DNA from: Panacibacter ginsenosidivorans
GTDB taxonomy: Bacteria > Bacteroidota > Bacteroidia > Chitinophagales > Chitinophagaceae
Reading direction: 5' to 3'
Length of the DNA stretch: 64,000 bases
NCBI RefSeq assembly: GCF_007971225.1
Contig: NZ_CP042435.1
Coordinates: 1,550,001-1,614,000, forward strand
Both the position numbers and the translations under genes were made by a program. The notes below the pieces were generated by a model. That model had not been told where the DNA came from and made no database searches. It worked only from the letters and a program-made list of their open reading frames with translations. This document shows positions 36,737 to 46,086 of the stretch, in pieces (positions within the stretch are counted from its first letter, which is position 1; each line of letters opens with the position of its first letter).

Positions 36737-36790
36737 GCACAAGAGTGCGACGCAAGGAACGATGCCATGAAATACTACAGCTTATCACCA
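36737..36790 (+). repeat. Dispersed intergenic repeat, F copy
   Basis: Core GCACAAGAGTGCGACGCAA at 36737-36755, then GGAACGATGCCATGAAATAC and TACAGCTTATCACCAAAAAA. One of the best examples of the full tail. Confidence 0.96.
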
Positions 36791-36801
36791 AAAAAATTCT
36801 T

Positions 36802-38952
36802 CTACACTTCATCCAGATTAAGCGGCAATACCCTGATGCGTTTTTTAGTAAGATCAAAAATAGCATTGCACAATGCAGGCGCTACATTGGGTAATGCTGA
36901 TTCACCTGCACCCTGCGGTGCGGCTGTGCTACTAATGATATGTACAGAAATGTCGGGGCACTCATTAATGCGCAGCATTTTATAAGTATCAAAATTTTGT
37001 TCTGCTGCTTTACCATTTTGAATAGTGATGCTTTGGTACGCGGCCTGCAAACCCATTACCACACAGCCTTCCACCTGTTCGGTAATAATGGCGGGGTTTA
37101 CTGCTGTACCGCAATCAATAGCAACGCTAACTTTTACAGGCTTTACTTTACCATTTGTATTTTTTACTTCCACTACCATTGCAACAAAAGCACCGGATCG
37201 TTCTCCGATAGCAACACCCTTGCCGGTATCTTTTTCACGTGGCTGGTACCAGTTGGATCTTTCTGCAACGGTTTGTAATACCTGCGTGTATTGTTTATGA
37301 TCTTTTAGTAATGATAATCTCAGATCAAGTGGGTCTTTCTTTGCTGCGTATGCTAATTCATCTATAAATGATTCGTGTGCAAAACAGTTGGTGGAATTGT
37401 AAACAGAACGCCAGTAAAATACAGGCACCGGCAATTTACGCAGCACTGCACTAACGGTTACATTGGGTATTGCATAGTCAGTATTTACAGCCTCTGTTGT
37501 TGCACCGCTGGGCTTCATATCATTGCCACTTTGGTTTTGTATTTCCTGGCAAATTACTTTATGTTCCAGCGCAATGATGTTGCCGTTATTATCAACCGCA
37601 CCGCGACATACATTGAGCGAGCATGCACGGAAGGGGCCTTGTGTAATATCATCTTCACGGCTCCATATAATTTTTATAGGTGCTCCAACTTTTTTGGAAA
37701 GTATCGCCGCTTCTTCCACCACATCGGTCATAGATCTTCTGCCAAATGCACCACCCATGAATGTATAATTGATAGCAACATTCTCTTCTTTAATACCAAG
37801 CTTTTCTGCAAGAAAAGAACGCATACCATTTGGGTTCTGTGTAGAGCCCCAGAAACTGCATGTATCTTTCTCAACACTTACCACTACATTCATAGGCTCC
37901 ATGGGTGCATGTGCCTGGTAAGGCGTTTCATAAATTACCTCTACTTTTATAGCAGCATTGTTTATAGCTGCCGCTGCATCACCTCTTGTATCAAATGACT
38001 CACCTTTTTGTTGAGATGCTTTGAGATAATCTTCTTTTATATTTTGCGTGTTCCATTTTTCATTGCCGGCATTATCCCATTTTATGTCGAGTAATTTTCT
38101 TCCCTGTGTAGCCGCCCAATAGTTATCTGCTATTACCGCTACGCCTTCACGAATATTTCCAAACACTTCACGTTGGGTTTTTAAAACATATTTTACACCC
38201 GGTACTGCTTTTGCTTTTGCATCATCAAAACTCACCAGCTTTGCAAGAAAAACAGGAGAGTGTTCTACAGATGCATACAGCATACCCGGCACTTTTATAT
38301 CAATACCAAATTGGGCTGCACCATTTATCTTAACATCAAGATCTTTTCTTGGAACGGGTGTACCAATGATCTTAAAATCTTTTGGGTCTTTTAGTTTTGG
38401 ATCAGATGGCGGCGAAAGTTTTTTTGCATCTGTAACAAGTGCTCCGTAACTCAGCCTGGCCGCAGTGTTGCGGTTGATAACATTCCCATCTGCTGCATAG
38501 CATTGTGCTGTATCAATATTCCATTTTGCTGCAGCAGCAGTGATGAACATTTCTTTTGCAGAAGCGCCCACCTTGCGCATCAGTTCATAATTTTCCATTA
38601 TGCTGCGGCTGCCATATACTGCCTGGTCGCCATACTTTTCACTGTTGGCAGGCGAAGGCATGATGGTAATATTTTCCATATTCACCTCAAGTTCTTCTGC
38701 AATGATCATGGGTATCGCAGTAAAAGTTCCCTGCCCCATTTCCGGGCGCTGATTATAGATGGTGATCTTTCCCTTATCGTCAATAAAAATATAAGGGTTC
38801 ACTTCTGACGCAAGGCTATTATCGCCTGCTTCTGTATGCACAATTGCAGGTGCCTTGCCCGCAATGAATGTATAACCAAGTGCAAGACCTGCACCCGAAA
38901 TGCCGGTAAGTTGTAAGAACTTTCTTCTGGCAATTTTATTGGAAGCCTTCAT
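36802..38952 (-). CDS. Molybdopterin-binding oxidoreductase subunit (isoquinoline 1-oxidoreductase beta / xanthine dehydrogenase family)
   Basis: 716 residues. A twin-arginine signal (NKIARRKFLQLTGISG, Arg9-Arg10) predicts Tat export. The two large molybdopterin domains follow (PYIFIDDKGKITIYNQRPEMGQG early; GGAFGRRSM and QNPNGMRSFLAEKLG in the middle; CGTAVNPAIITEQVEGCVVMGL and QGAGESALPNVAPALCNAIFD at the end). Family members oxidise N-heterocycles or aldehydes and need a small 2Fe-2S subunit for electron transfer. No such gene is adjacent on either side. Confidence 0.92.
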   Translation of the reverse strand: MKASNKIARRKFLQLTGISGAGLALGYTFIAGKAPAIVHTEAGDNSLASEVNPYIFIDDKGKITIYNQRPEMGQGTFTAIPMIIAEELEVNMENITIMPSPANSEKYGDQAVYGSRSIMENYELMRKVGASAKEMFITAAAAKWNIDTAQCYAADGNVINRNTAARLSYGALVTDAKKLSPPSDPKLKDPKDFKIIGTPVPRKDLDVKINGAAQFGIDIKVPGMLYASVEHSPVFLAKLVSFDDAKAKAVPGVKYVLKTQREVFGNIREGVAVIADNYWAATQGRKLLDIKWDNAGNEKWNTQNIKEDYLKASQQKGESFDTRGDAAAAINNAAIKVEVIYETPYQAHAPMEPMNVVVSVEKDTCSFWGSTQNPNGMRSFLAEKLGIKEENVAINYTFMGGAFGRRSMTDVVEEAAILSKKVGAPIKIIWSREDDITQGPFRACSLNVCRGAVDNNGNIIALEHKVICQEIQNQSGNDMKPSGATTEAVNTDYAIPNVTVSAVLRKLPVPVFYWRSVYNSTNCFAHESFIDELAYAAKKDPLDLRLSLLKDHKQYTQVLQTVAERSNWYQPREKDTGKGVAIGERSGAFVAMVVEVKNTNGKVKPVKVSVAIDCGTAVNPAIITEQVEGCVVMGLQAAYQSITIQNGKAAEQNFDTYKMLRINECPDISVHIISSTAAPQGAGESALPNVAPALCNAIFDLTKKRIRVLPLNLDEV

Positions 38953-39077
38953 AAAAAATTATTTAGCAGAAATGCTGACATTACCCGAATGCAAAGCACG
39001 GTATGAAATTAAATCAATCTTTGAAAAATAAGTTGCTCTTTATTTAAGCAGACAAGTATTAACGTTAGGATTAGCTT

Positions 39078-39130
39078 TTGTACCCGGCATATGGAATGCT
39101 ATGAGCTTTGGTTGCGTCGCACACCTGTAC
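39078..39130 (-). repeat. Dispersed intergenic repeat, R copy, left half of a close pair
   Basis: TTGTACCCGGCATATGG at the outer end and core TTGCGTCGCACACCTGTAC at 39112-39130. TTGTAC at 39078 and CTGTAC at 39125 are 47 bp apart. Confidence 0.95.
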
Positions 39131-39234
39131 TGCAGGAATTTACTATGCAGCCTTTAAAGGCAATTACTGTAAACATATCATTTTATTTTTTTGTACACTT
39201 CGCCAAAATCAATGATGCTCATTGGTTCAACAAT

Positions 39235-39288
39235 TAAAGTGCTTGCGACGCAACGAAGATGCCATGAAATACTGCAGCAGGTATTACA
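39235..39288 (+). repeat. Dispersed intergenic repeat, F copy (variant core), right half of a close pair
   Basis: TAAAGTGCTTGCGACGCAA at 39235-39253, then CGAAGATGCCATGAAATACT and GCAGCAGGTATTACAA. The dyad TTGCGACGCAA is perfect, while the GTACAA end is lost. Confidence 0.88.
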
Positions 39289-39374
39289 ATTCTCAGAATC
39301 CTGGTCTCATAATAAAATAAAAAACCGGGTACAGCAATGTGTGCCCGGCTTAACTAAGAGGAGTATAATATTAT

Positions 39375-40862
39375 TTACTCAACCGTAAACTTTGTACTTA
39401 CGTTTCCTTTACCGTTTTGCACATGCAATATATAAATGCCTTTGGGTAATTGCGATGCATTAAAGTTCCAGCGGTTATATCCTTTAACTGCATTTCGTGT
39501 ATCGCGTATCATTTCTTTACCAAAAACGTTGGTAATACTTATGTTATATGATTCGTTTTGCATTGCATTAAGTTCCACACTGAATTGCCCGTGATTAGGA
39601 TTGGGAAAGAGTTTTACAATAAGGCTCTTTGCAATATCATCGCCTGCAGCTATTGGGCTCTTTGCATCTGTATCAGATGAATCTACCAGATGGTAAATAA
39701 TACCATCCAGGTTGTCTGCCACATACAACTCCTTATTGATGTCTTCACCATAGGTAGTAAATGCAAATTGTGTAGATTCTTTAAGGAATATATTTAACCA
39801 TGTATCATTGTATTTAAATACGGTACTGAATTTACCGGTGCAGTAATCATTATAGAAATACTTGCCCTGCATTTTTTTGAATTTGCTGCCGCGGTAAACA
39901 AAACCACCGGTTATAGAAGCGCAATTATCAGATGGATGTTTGTATTCAACAATAGGGAATGTGTATGATGTGCCATTGGCATCGCAACTGTCGGGCTTGT
40001 AATTATGGTAGGCTTCGTAACAACTCCATCCAAAATTCTTACCGCCTTTACTGCCACCGGCTACCAGGTCTATTTCTTCCCACTTGTCCTGGCCTACATC
40101 TGCTATCCATAAAGCACCATTCTTGCTGTCGAAACTAAAACGGAATGGATTGCGCAAACCTGTTGCCCATATTTCATCTTTGAATTTAGGAACATTTACA
40201 AAAGGATTGTCTGCAGGTATGCTGTAATGTTTGTCATTTACAGCATCAGGATGATCAACATCAATGCGTATCATTTTACCAAGTAATATGCGTGGGTTTT
40301 GTGCATTGTTTAAAGGATCACCTGCACTTCCGCCGTCGCCAAATGTGCTGTATAAATAACCATCCGGACCAAATTTTATACAACCGGCTTTATGGTTCAC
40401 AAATTCTGGATCTGATGGCTGGGTAATCTTTATAATATCAAACTTGCTATGACGCATGGCTTTATTTGGGTTATTTGGGTTTGTAGTAAAACGGGAGATG
40501 TGACTATCACTGTCATGTCCTGTATAGTTTACATATACATAAGGTGAATCAGGGTAGTTGGGATGAAAAGTAAAACCAAGCAAACCACGTTCATCATAAT
40601 CATTTGGGTAAACTGTAAAAACAATATCAGTTATATCCAGGAAAGGCTCCGCCATTTTGTTACCTGCGGCATCGAGTATCCATATTTTACCTAACCTTTC
40701 CGCCACAAAGAGCCTGCTGTCGCCGCAGTTGGCAATATCCATCGGAGCATCGAAACCTGAAGCAAAAGAAGTGAGTCCTAGTTTTGGAAGATTGTTTGCA
40801 GACTGGGCATTAACTGCATGCGCAAGCAGCATGCATAGCGCAAAGAGAGTAACCGTTTTCAT
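39375..40862 (-). CDS. PQQ-type sugar dehydrogenase (GSDH fold) with type IX sorting domain
   Basis: About 495 residues from MKTVTLFALCMLLAHAVNAQ; an alternative ATG lies four codons upstream. After the signal peptide comes a six-bladed propeller of the soluble glucose/sorbosone dehydrogenase type (AERLGKIWILD, ERGLLGFTFHPNYPDSPYVYVNYTG, HKAGCIKFGPDGYLYSTFGDGG, GLRNPFRFSFD, YRGSKFKKMQGKYFYNDYC). The last 80 residues form a type IX CTD (LFPNPNHGQFSVEL, then YNISITNVFGKEMI and LPKGIYILHVQNGKG). It should be secreted or cell-surface anchored and oxidise a sugar with bound PQQ. Substrate unknown. Confidence 0.92.
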   Translation of the reverse strand: MKTVTLFALCMLLAHAVNAQSANNLPKLGLTSFASGFDAPMDIANCGDSRLFVAERLGKIWILDAAGNKMAEPFLDITDIVFTVYPNDYDERGLLGFTFHPNYPDSPYVYVNYTGHDSDSHISRFTTNPNNPNKAMRHSKFDIIKITQPSDPEFVNHKAGCIKFGPDGYLYSTFGDGGSAGDPLNNAQNPRILLGKMIRIDVDHPDAVNDKHYSIPADNPFVNVPKFKDEIWATGLRNPFRFSFDSKNGALWIADVGQDKWEEIDLVAGGSKGGKNFGWSCYEAYHNYKPDSCDANGTSYTFPIVEYKHPSDNCASITGGFVYRGSKFKKMQGKYFYNDYCTGKFSTVFKYNDTWLNIFLKESTQFAFTTYGEDINKELYVADNLDGIIYHLVDSSDTDAKSPIAAGDDIAKSLIVKLFPNPNHGQFSVELNAMQNESYNISITNVFGKEMIRDTRNAVKGYNRWNFNASQLPKGIYILHVQNGKGNVSTKFTVE

Positions 40863-41102
40863 GGTGTTTATCATTTAAATGTGAACAAATAAGCAATCAT
40901 AGCAATGGTTAACAGCCATTGGTAAAAAGTTCACATTATGGGGAGTGATAATTATTACATCAGGAAGGGAATAATAAAAGATTACAGAAGATAGGCATAT
41001 CTGTTTATGCTACGAAAAATGATTTGCCAGACTGGAATATTTATATGCTGAAATGGTTTACATAATTTCCAATAGACCTCATTTGAATTAAAAAGAATGA
41101 CT

Positions 41103-43004
41103 TTACAAACCAATAATTACAAACTCCGTTCTTCGGTTCAGTGCTTTGCCTTGTTCTGTAGTATTTTCTGCTACGGGCTTACTTGCGCCAAAGCCCTTCC
41201 ATGTAAGTCTTTTAGGATCTATGCCTTTACTGGCAAGATAGTCTGCAACTGCCTTTGCACGGTCTAAAGAAAGTTGATTGTTGCGGGCATCTGTTCCTGT
41301 ATTATCTGTGTGCCCATTTATCTGCACTTTGATAGTTACGTTATCAGTCAGCAGTTGCAACAACTTATCCAGTTCAATTAAACTCACGGGTTCTAATGTT
41401 GCAGCGTTTGTTTCGAACTGTATATTCTTTAACACGCCAACAGCATTAACAGCAATGGGTTGCAGCGGAATATCTTTTACATAAATACTGTCTGCATCTT
41501 TATTGCCAAGATTATAGAGATCACTATAAAAAAGAAAGCCTTTCCTATTTACAGTGAAAGTATAATCTGTTCCTACTGGCAGTGTTATAAAATAAAAACC
41601 CGTTTCATCTGTCTGTACTTTCGTGATCAGTTTTTGTGTGGCGTTATCTGTTAACTCCACTGCACATGGAATGGTTTGTTTTGTTTCAGCATTATAAACG
41701 GTTCCCTGCACATACAATGTTTTGATTGGTCTTATATCATTACGCATATTAAACTTGTAGAGATCAAGACCACCCCGTGTGTCTGATCGGTCACTTGCAT
41801 AATAACCCGTGGCGCCATCAGCAGAAATAAAAATACTTTCCTGGTCGCTTATGGTATTTATTGGATAGCCAAGATTCTCCGGTGTTTGCCATTTACCATT
41901 CGCATCTTTTCGTGTAAGAAAAATATCCAAACCACCATAACCGGGTAACCCATTGCTGGTAAAGTAAAGCGTGCTATTGTCTGCATGAATAAATGGTTCT
42001 ATCTCATCCCCTGCTGTGTTAATGGATGGGCCAAGATTCTGCGCAGGCAACCATTTACCATTTGCCGAACGATAACTTACATAAATATCTTTACCACCAT
42101 AACCGCCCGGCCTGTTGCTGCTGAAGTACAATGCATTTTTATCAGGGCTAAGACTTGGAGAACTCTCCCAGAAATCTGTATTGATGTTCTCTCCTAAATT
42201 GATAGGCACACTCCAGCCCTGCGGCGTATTGTAAGAAATAAAAATATCATAATTGCCATAACCCTTACCAGGAAAATTTCCTGCAAATACAAGCCACTCA
42301 CCATCCTGCGAAATATTGATAGCGCCTTTGGATGGTTCTTCATTCAGCTGTCCTTTAATGGGTACAGATGTACTAAAACCATCTTGTATTCTTCGGCTCA
42401 TCATGAATGTTTCTCTTCCATCGAGCTCATGTCTTGTAAAAACAAAAGTGCTGTCATCAATGGTAAAAGAGGGATAAACTTCAGGCCTGTTTGAATTAAT
42501 GCTATCACCAAGATTCTCCGGTGTAAAAACATAATCTGTTGCAGGATGTTTTTGTTTATAGTCAATTGCAAATGAATAACAGGACTTCCAGTACATAGCA
42601 CTCTTTACACTCTTATCATTCAGGGATGGAATTGCAAGGAATGTATCAATAGCTTTCGCCGCATCTTCGAATCTTCCTAGGCCTGCAAGATCAATGGCAT
42701 AGGGAAGATTGTAGAATTTGAAATAGGCCGTATCCATTTCTCTTGCTTTCTCATAGTGGTCAACTGCTTTCTGGTAATCTTTTAATTCACCATACACACC
42801 TGCAAGCGATAACCAAGCATCTACAAAATGTGGCTCATATTCTATCGCTTTACCAAGCAATGGTATAGCATCTTTTATAAAACCATCCTGCAATTGTGCA
42901 ATGGCATCGTTATAAGCTTTTGCAGCTTTAGGATTGATCTTTGGTTCCTGTGCTGTTGCCTGAAACGATGCAATTATTAATATTATAAACAAGAGTCTTT
43001 TCAT
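41103..43004 (-). CDS. Outer-membrane OmpA-family protein with TPR and PD40 repeats
   Basis: 633 residues. Signal peptide ends TAQ (about 19). TPR repeats fill about 25-130 (LLGKAIEYEPHFVDAWLSLAGVY). PD40/WD40-like beta-propeller repeats follow (about 185-415; NPDKNALYFSSNRPGGYGGKDIYVS style). A carboxypeptidase-regulatory-like segment lies at about 435-510. The OmpA C-domain (about 525-633) carries NGHTDNTGTDARNNQLSLDRAKAVADYL, which binds peptidoglycan. This architecture is common in Bacteroidota, where some relatives (PorE-like) assist type IX secretion. It is single. Confidence 0.93.
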   Translation of the reverse strand: MKRLLFIILIIASFQATAQEPKINPKAAKAYNDAIAQLQDGFIKDAIPLLGKAIEYEPHFVDAWLSLAGVYGELKDYQKAVDHYEKAREMDTAYFKFYNLPYAIDLAGLGRFEDAAKAIDTFLAIPSLNDKSVKSAMYWKSCYSFAIDYKQKHPATDYVFTPENLGDSINSNRPEVYPSFTIDDSTFVFTRHELDGRETFMMSRRIQDGFSTSVPIKGQLNEEPSKGAINISQDGEWLVFAGNFPGKGYGNYDIFISYNTPQGWSVPINLGENINTDFWESSPSLSPDKNALYFSSNRPGGYGGKDIYVSYRSANGKWLPAQNLGPSINTAGDEIEPFIHADNSTLYFTSNGLPGYGGLDIFLTRKDANGKWQTPENLGYPINTISDQESIFISADGATGYYASDRSDTRGGLDLYKFNMRNDIRPIKTLYVQGTVYNAETKQTIPCAVELTDNATQKLITKVQTDETGFYFITLPVGTDYTFTVNRKGFLFYSDLYNLGNKDADSIYVKDIPLQPIAVNAVGVLKNIQFETNAATLEPVSLIELDKLLQLLTDNVTIKVQINGHTDNTGTDARNNQLSLDRAKAVADYLASKGIDPKRLTWKGFGASKPVAENTTEQGKALNRRTEFVIIGL

Positions 43005-43020
43005 TTTGTATAAATGCGGT

Positions 43021-43051
43021 ATAAAGTAATCCCCATTGTTAAACTTTCAAA
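43021..43051 (-). promoter_or_regulatory. Candidate promoter for the OmpA-family gene
   Basis: TTTG (43048-43051) and TACTTTAT (43021-43028) on the minus strand are separated by 19 bp. The -7 box matches TAnnTTTG at 4 of 6 fixed positions. It ends 16 bp before the ATG. Confidence 0.3.
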
Positions 43052-43136
43052 TATCGGTGATTATTGTGTGGAACATTTTCTGGCACATTTTCTGAAAAAG
43101 ATTGAAATATATTATTCATCATTAAAACATAAATCT

Positions 43137-43301
43137 ATGTTACGCTGGACAATTATTTTTCTGATAGTAGCCATTGTAGCCGGTATTTTTGGATTTGCCG
43201 GTATTGCTGCAAGCGCAGCAGGTATTGCAAAAGTTTTATTCTTCATTTTTATTGTACTATTCCTTTTGTCTTTGATCTTAGGCAGAAAATCTATAGAATA
43301 A
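43137..43301 (+). CDS. DUF1328 small membrane protein (YtjA type)
   Basis: 54 residues from the ATG at 43137; the longer frame from 43014 has no support because DUF1328 proteins begin [10 protein letters not shown]. Two hydrophobic helices span about 4-25 and 30-48, with the family pattern [30 protein letters not shown] and a short basic tail GRKSIE. Function unknown; the family is often linked to stress in the inner membrane. A strong terminator follows. Confidence 0.9.
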   Translation: MLRWTIIFLIVAIVAGIFGFAGIAASAAGIAKVLFFIFIVLFLLSLILGRKSIE

Positions 43302-43370
43302 AATTTTGAGTGCTTGGATGTGTTATAAACTGGGGTTGTTTTTACCCACTTGTGTAACACTGTAATCATC

Positions 43371-43410
43371 AAAAAAGCTTTCCATTATGGAAAGCTTTTA
43401 TTTTTTATTT
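43371..43410 (+). terminator. Intrinsic terminator after the DUF1328 gene
   Basis: AAAAGCTTTCCA (43373-43384) pairs perfectly with TGGAAAGCTTTT (43388-43399) around TTA, followed by ATTTTTTATTT. Twelve-bp stem. Confidence 0.92.
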
Positions 43411-43425
43411 ATGAAAAAAGTAATA

Positions 43426-43478
43426 GTAATACCAGCTCTTTGTCCTTATGGCATCATCGTTGCGTCGCAATCCCTTAA
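43426..43478 (-). repeat. Dispersed intergenic repeat, R copy (variant core)
   Basis: ATGGCATCATCGTTGCGTCG with core TTGCGTCGCAATCCCTTAA at 43460-43478. The dyad TTGCG-T-CGCAA is perfect, and the CTTGTAC end is replaced. Confidence 0.88.
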
Positions 43479-43546
43479 TCTTTTGTACAGTGAGCAACTT
43501 TCCGTAAAATAAATATTATAGAAAACGATTATCAGGTAATATAAGG

Positions 43547-45724
43547 TTATTGTTTTACAGTTACCCTGTCCTGAACCTGCATGATATCTTTTATAATATT
43601 TACTGTTTCATTTATATAAAGATCGCTTTGTACATTCTTCAACCATGCCTGGTATCTTTCACCCTTAGCTTTATCTGCGTTGTTATAAAATTTGTCTTTA
43701 TCTACTTCTACAGGACGCATATTCATGGGCTGTGTTAATTTGCTCCACGTGTCATCCTGTTTAACAGTTGTCTTTAAAATGCTTTGCTGCTTTTTGTAGG
43801 CATCAATATTTAGTTCATAAGGTTTTTCTGTATTAATGCTTAGCCAGTCTGTATTCTTTTTTATACCTGTAAAAGCTTCATTAGTGGCTATTCTTTCAGC
43901 AGCTTTCTTTTGTATTTCAGCCCAGTTAATATCAAGACTGTATTTATAATCTGCCTGTGGAATCTGATCCCATGCCAATGCTGATGGATTATCTTTTTCA
44001 CGAAATTTAATATACTCGTATGTGTCTGGCAAAACTATATCAGGTGTTACTCCTTTCAGTTGTGTAGAACCGCCATTAACACGGTAAAACTTTTCAAAGG
44101 TAAGTTTCAATGCACCAAACTCTGTTTGACCAGTTGTCATATCCTGTTTACCTAATGGAAGATTCTTTTGTACGGTACCTTTACCATAGGTTGAAGTACT
44201 GCCAATAATAACACCTCTCTTGTAATCCTGTATAGCTGCGGCAAATATTTCAGAGGCGGAAGCACTAAGTTCATTCACCATTACAGCTAAAGGTCCGTCA
44301 TATAAAACACTCTGATCATTATCACTAAGCGTAATTGGTTTACCATCCCGGTCTTTTACCTGCACTACAGGACCACTTTTGATAAATAATCCTACCATTT
44401 GTACTACTTCATATAAAGAACCTCCACCGTTATTCCTAAGGTCAAGAATAATACCCTCAACATTTTCTGCTTTTAATTTTTTTACTTCATTTGCTACATC
44501 CTGCGAGCAACGGTTACCATCAGGCCTGTCAAAGTCAGCATAAAATTCGGGGAGATATATGTAGCCAATTTTTTTATCGCCACTTTGTATAACAGAGCTT
44601 CTGGCGAAGGTCTCATCCTGCACAATTTCGTCCCTGATAATAGATACCACCTGTAATGTTCCATCATTCTTTTTAAATGTCAACCTTACTTCTGTACCCT
44701 TGGTACCACGAATTAATTTCACTACATCCGTAACTGCATAACCTGCAACATCAACAGGTGGCTCATTTCCTTGTGCCACTTTCATTATTTCATCATTTAC
44801 CTGTACCTGACCACTCTTCCACGCCGGGCTGCCTGTAATAAGGCTGGCAATTTTTATAGCACCATCATCCTCTTTTAATTGTGCGCCTATTCCATAAAAA
44901 CGACCACTCATTTCTTCATCAAAACCACGCTTTTCAACAGGAGCAAAATATTCTGTATGCGGATCCATCAGGTCAGTAATAGTATTCACAAATGTGCTGA
45001 ATTGCTGATCTTCTGTAAATACCAGTTTCAATCTGTTATAATTTCTGTCTAAGGCAGTTAATACACGGTTTCTCGCTTCTTTCTCAAACTGCACGTCTGT
45101 TTTATTGAGAGAAGTATCTTTCTTATCTGCCTTTTCTCTTTGCTGCTGCAGATCTACAAAGCGTTCCAATGTCATAAACTTTAACCGCTTGCGCCAAGCT
45201 TCCTTTCTTGCGGCTTCATCAGCAGGATAATCAATTTTGTCTCCGTCTAACTGTACTGTTTCATTAACAGAAAAATCAAAAGGTTTGGCAAGTATATCTT
45301 TATAAACGGCCATAACTTCATTCAACCTTTTCTGGTAAATTTCTCCCGCGGCAGGATAAAATTCCATCGTTGCTTTGCCTAAAATTTCTTCATCTATAGA
45401 AGTCTGGTATTTAGCTAATGTTTTTATATCTGATTGCAGGAAAAGATCCTTATCAGGATCAAGATCTTCGAGGTATTTCTTGAAAACAGCTTTTGAAAAA
45501 GCATCGTCAATTGCTTTAGGGCTGTAATGCCTTTCTTCAAGAATTGAACCTATAGCAGTAAGCAGTTTTTGCTGCTTTACATATTTATCATCATTACTGT
45601 TTATATTAACCTGTGCATCTCCTCTCCCGGTAAATGCCCAAAAAATTCCACTGAATAAAAGAACAATAATCAACACGGGCCAAACTTTCCTGTTCATCAT
45701 AATTTTTAAAATTTTAGAAGCCAT
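43547..45724 (-). CDS. prc: Carboxy-terminal processing (tail-specific) protease, S41 family
   Basis: 725 residues. An N-terminal membrane helix (about 13-32) anchors it. A Tsp N-terminal domain follows, then a PDZ domain (about 240-340, GRFYGIGAQLKEDDGAIKIASLITGSPAWKSG). The S41 peptidase core has Ser in NELSASASEIFAAA and Lys in TYGKGTVQKN, the Ser/Lys dyad. A C-terminal extension (about 580-725) resembles the Prc/DUF3340 tail. It degrades periplasmic proteins from their C-termini. It is single and enclosed by R (43460) and F (45954) repeat copies. Confidence 0.95.
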   Translation of the reverse strand: MASKILKIMMNRKVWPVLIIVLLFSGIFWAFTGRGDAQVNINSNDDKYVKQQKLLTAIGSILEERHYSPKAIDDAFSKAVFKKYLEDLDPDKDLFLQSDIKTLAKYQTSIDEEILGKATMEFYPAAGEIYQKRLNEVMAVYKDILAKPFDFSVNETVQLDGDKIDYPADEAARKEAWRKRLKFMTLERFVDLQQQREKADKKDTSLNKTDVQFEKEARNRVLTALDRNYNRLKLVFTEDQQFSTFVNTITDLMDPHTEYFAPVEKRGFDEEMSGRFYGIGAQLKEDDGAIKIASLITGSPAWKSGQVQVNDEIMKVAQGNEPPVDVAGYAVTDVVKLIRGTKGTEVRLTFKKNDGTLQVVSIIRDEIVQDETFARSSVIQSGDKKIGYIYLPEFYADFDRPDGNRCSQDVANEVKKLKAENVEGIILDLRNNGGGSLYEVVQMVGLFIKSGPVVQVKDRDGKPITLSDNDQSVLYDGPLAVMVNELSASASEIFAAAIQDYKRGVIIGSTSTYGKGTVQKNLPLGKQDMTTGQTEFGALKLTFEKFYRVNGGSTQLKGVTPDIVLPDTYEYIKFREKDNPSALAWDQIPQADYKYSLDINWAEIQKKAAERIATNEAFTGIKKNTDWLSINTEKPYELNIDAYKKQQSILKTTVKQDDTWSKLTQPMNMRPVEVDKDKFYNNADKAKGERYQAWLKNVQSDLYINETVNIIKDIMQVQDRVTVKQ

Positions 45725-45729
45725 TGGGT

Positions 45730-45737
45730 CAAAATTA
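45730..45737 (-). promoter_or_regulatory. Candidate -7 box for the tail-specific protease gene
   Basis: TAATTTTG on the minus strand matches TAnnTTTG and lies 5 bp before the ATG. No clear -33 element was seen. Confidence 0.35.
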
Positions 45738-45953
45738 GTCGAAAAAATAAAAGGCGCTATAACCCTTGTTACTTATTAACAAGGTTTTTTTAGCTTAAGC
45801 AACCGCTAAAGGAGTAAATTAAACCATTTAGCCCTAACGGCGAACGAATAAATGTATTAACGGCATTTTACTGGGATATGTTTAACAAGTTGCATATTTA
45901 CAGCAAGAGCACTTGAGCATATCTGCAACCCAAAGCTGGTTATTGAACAGGAC

Positions 45954-46009
45954 GCTGCAGTGTGCGACGCAACGGAAGCTTTATGCTTTTTTGCTGCCGG
46001 TACCATAAT
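45954..46009 (+). repeat. Dispersed intergenic repeat, F copy
   Basis: GCTGCAGTGTGCGACGCAA at 45954-45972, tail ending GCTGCCGGTACCATAATA. GTAC at 46000 marks the outer end, 46 bp away. Confidence 0.88.
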
Positions 46010-46086
46010 ATTTCATATAAAACGTGTTGAATATTAGAACTGTGAGCAGTTTTTTGATGTTATCTTTAAATGGTAAATTACCAATC

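Larger units (their letters stand above)
38953..39374. other. Intergenic region, 422 bp
   Basis: Between two minus-strand genes. It holds a close R-F pair of the dispersed repeat (39078-39288), and just after it GCCCGGCTTAACTAAG. No credible coding frame; a 65-codon plus-strand frame runs through the repeat. Confidence 0.6.
45725..46086. other. Divergent intergenic region, 362 bp
   Basis: Between the tail-specific protease gene and the gamma-glutamyltransferase gene. It contains a TAATTTTG box (45730-45737) facing the protease gene, an F copy of the dispersed repeat and, just before the transferase start, a CTTTTCAC-type simple repeat inside its signal peptide region. No gene seen. Confidence 0.55.

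Noticed and set aside
37375-37998. 207-codon plus-strand frame rich in Cys, Tyr and Ile
   Set aside because: Antisense to the molybdoenzyme gene; composition typical of a reverse-strand shadow.
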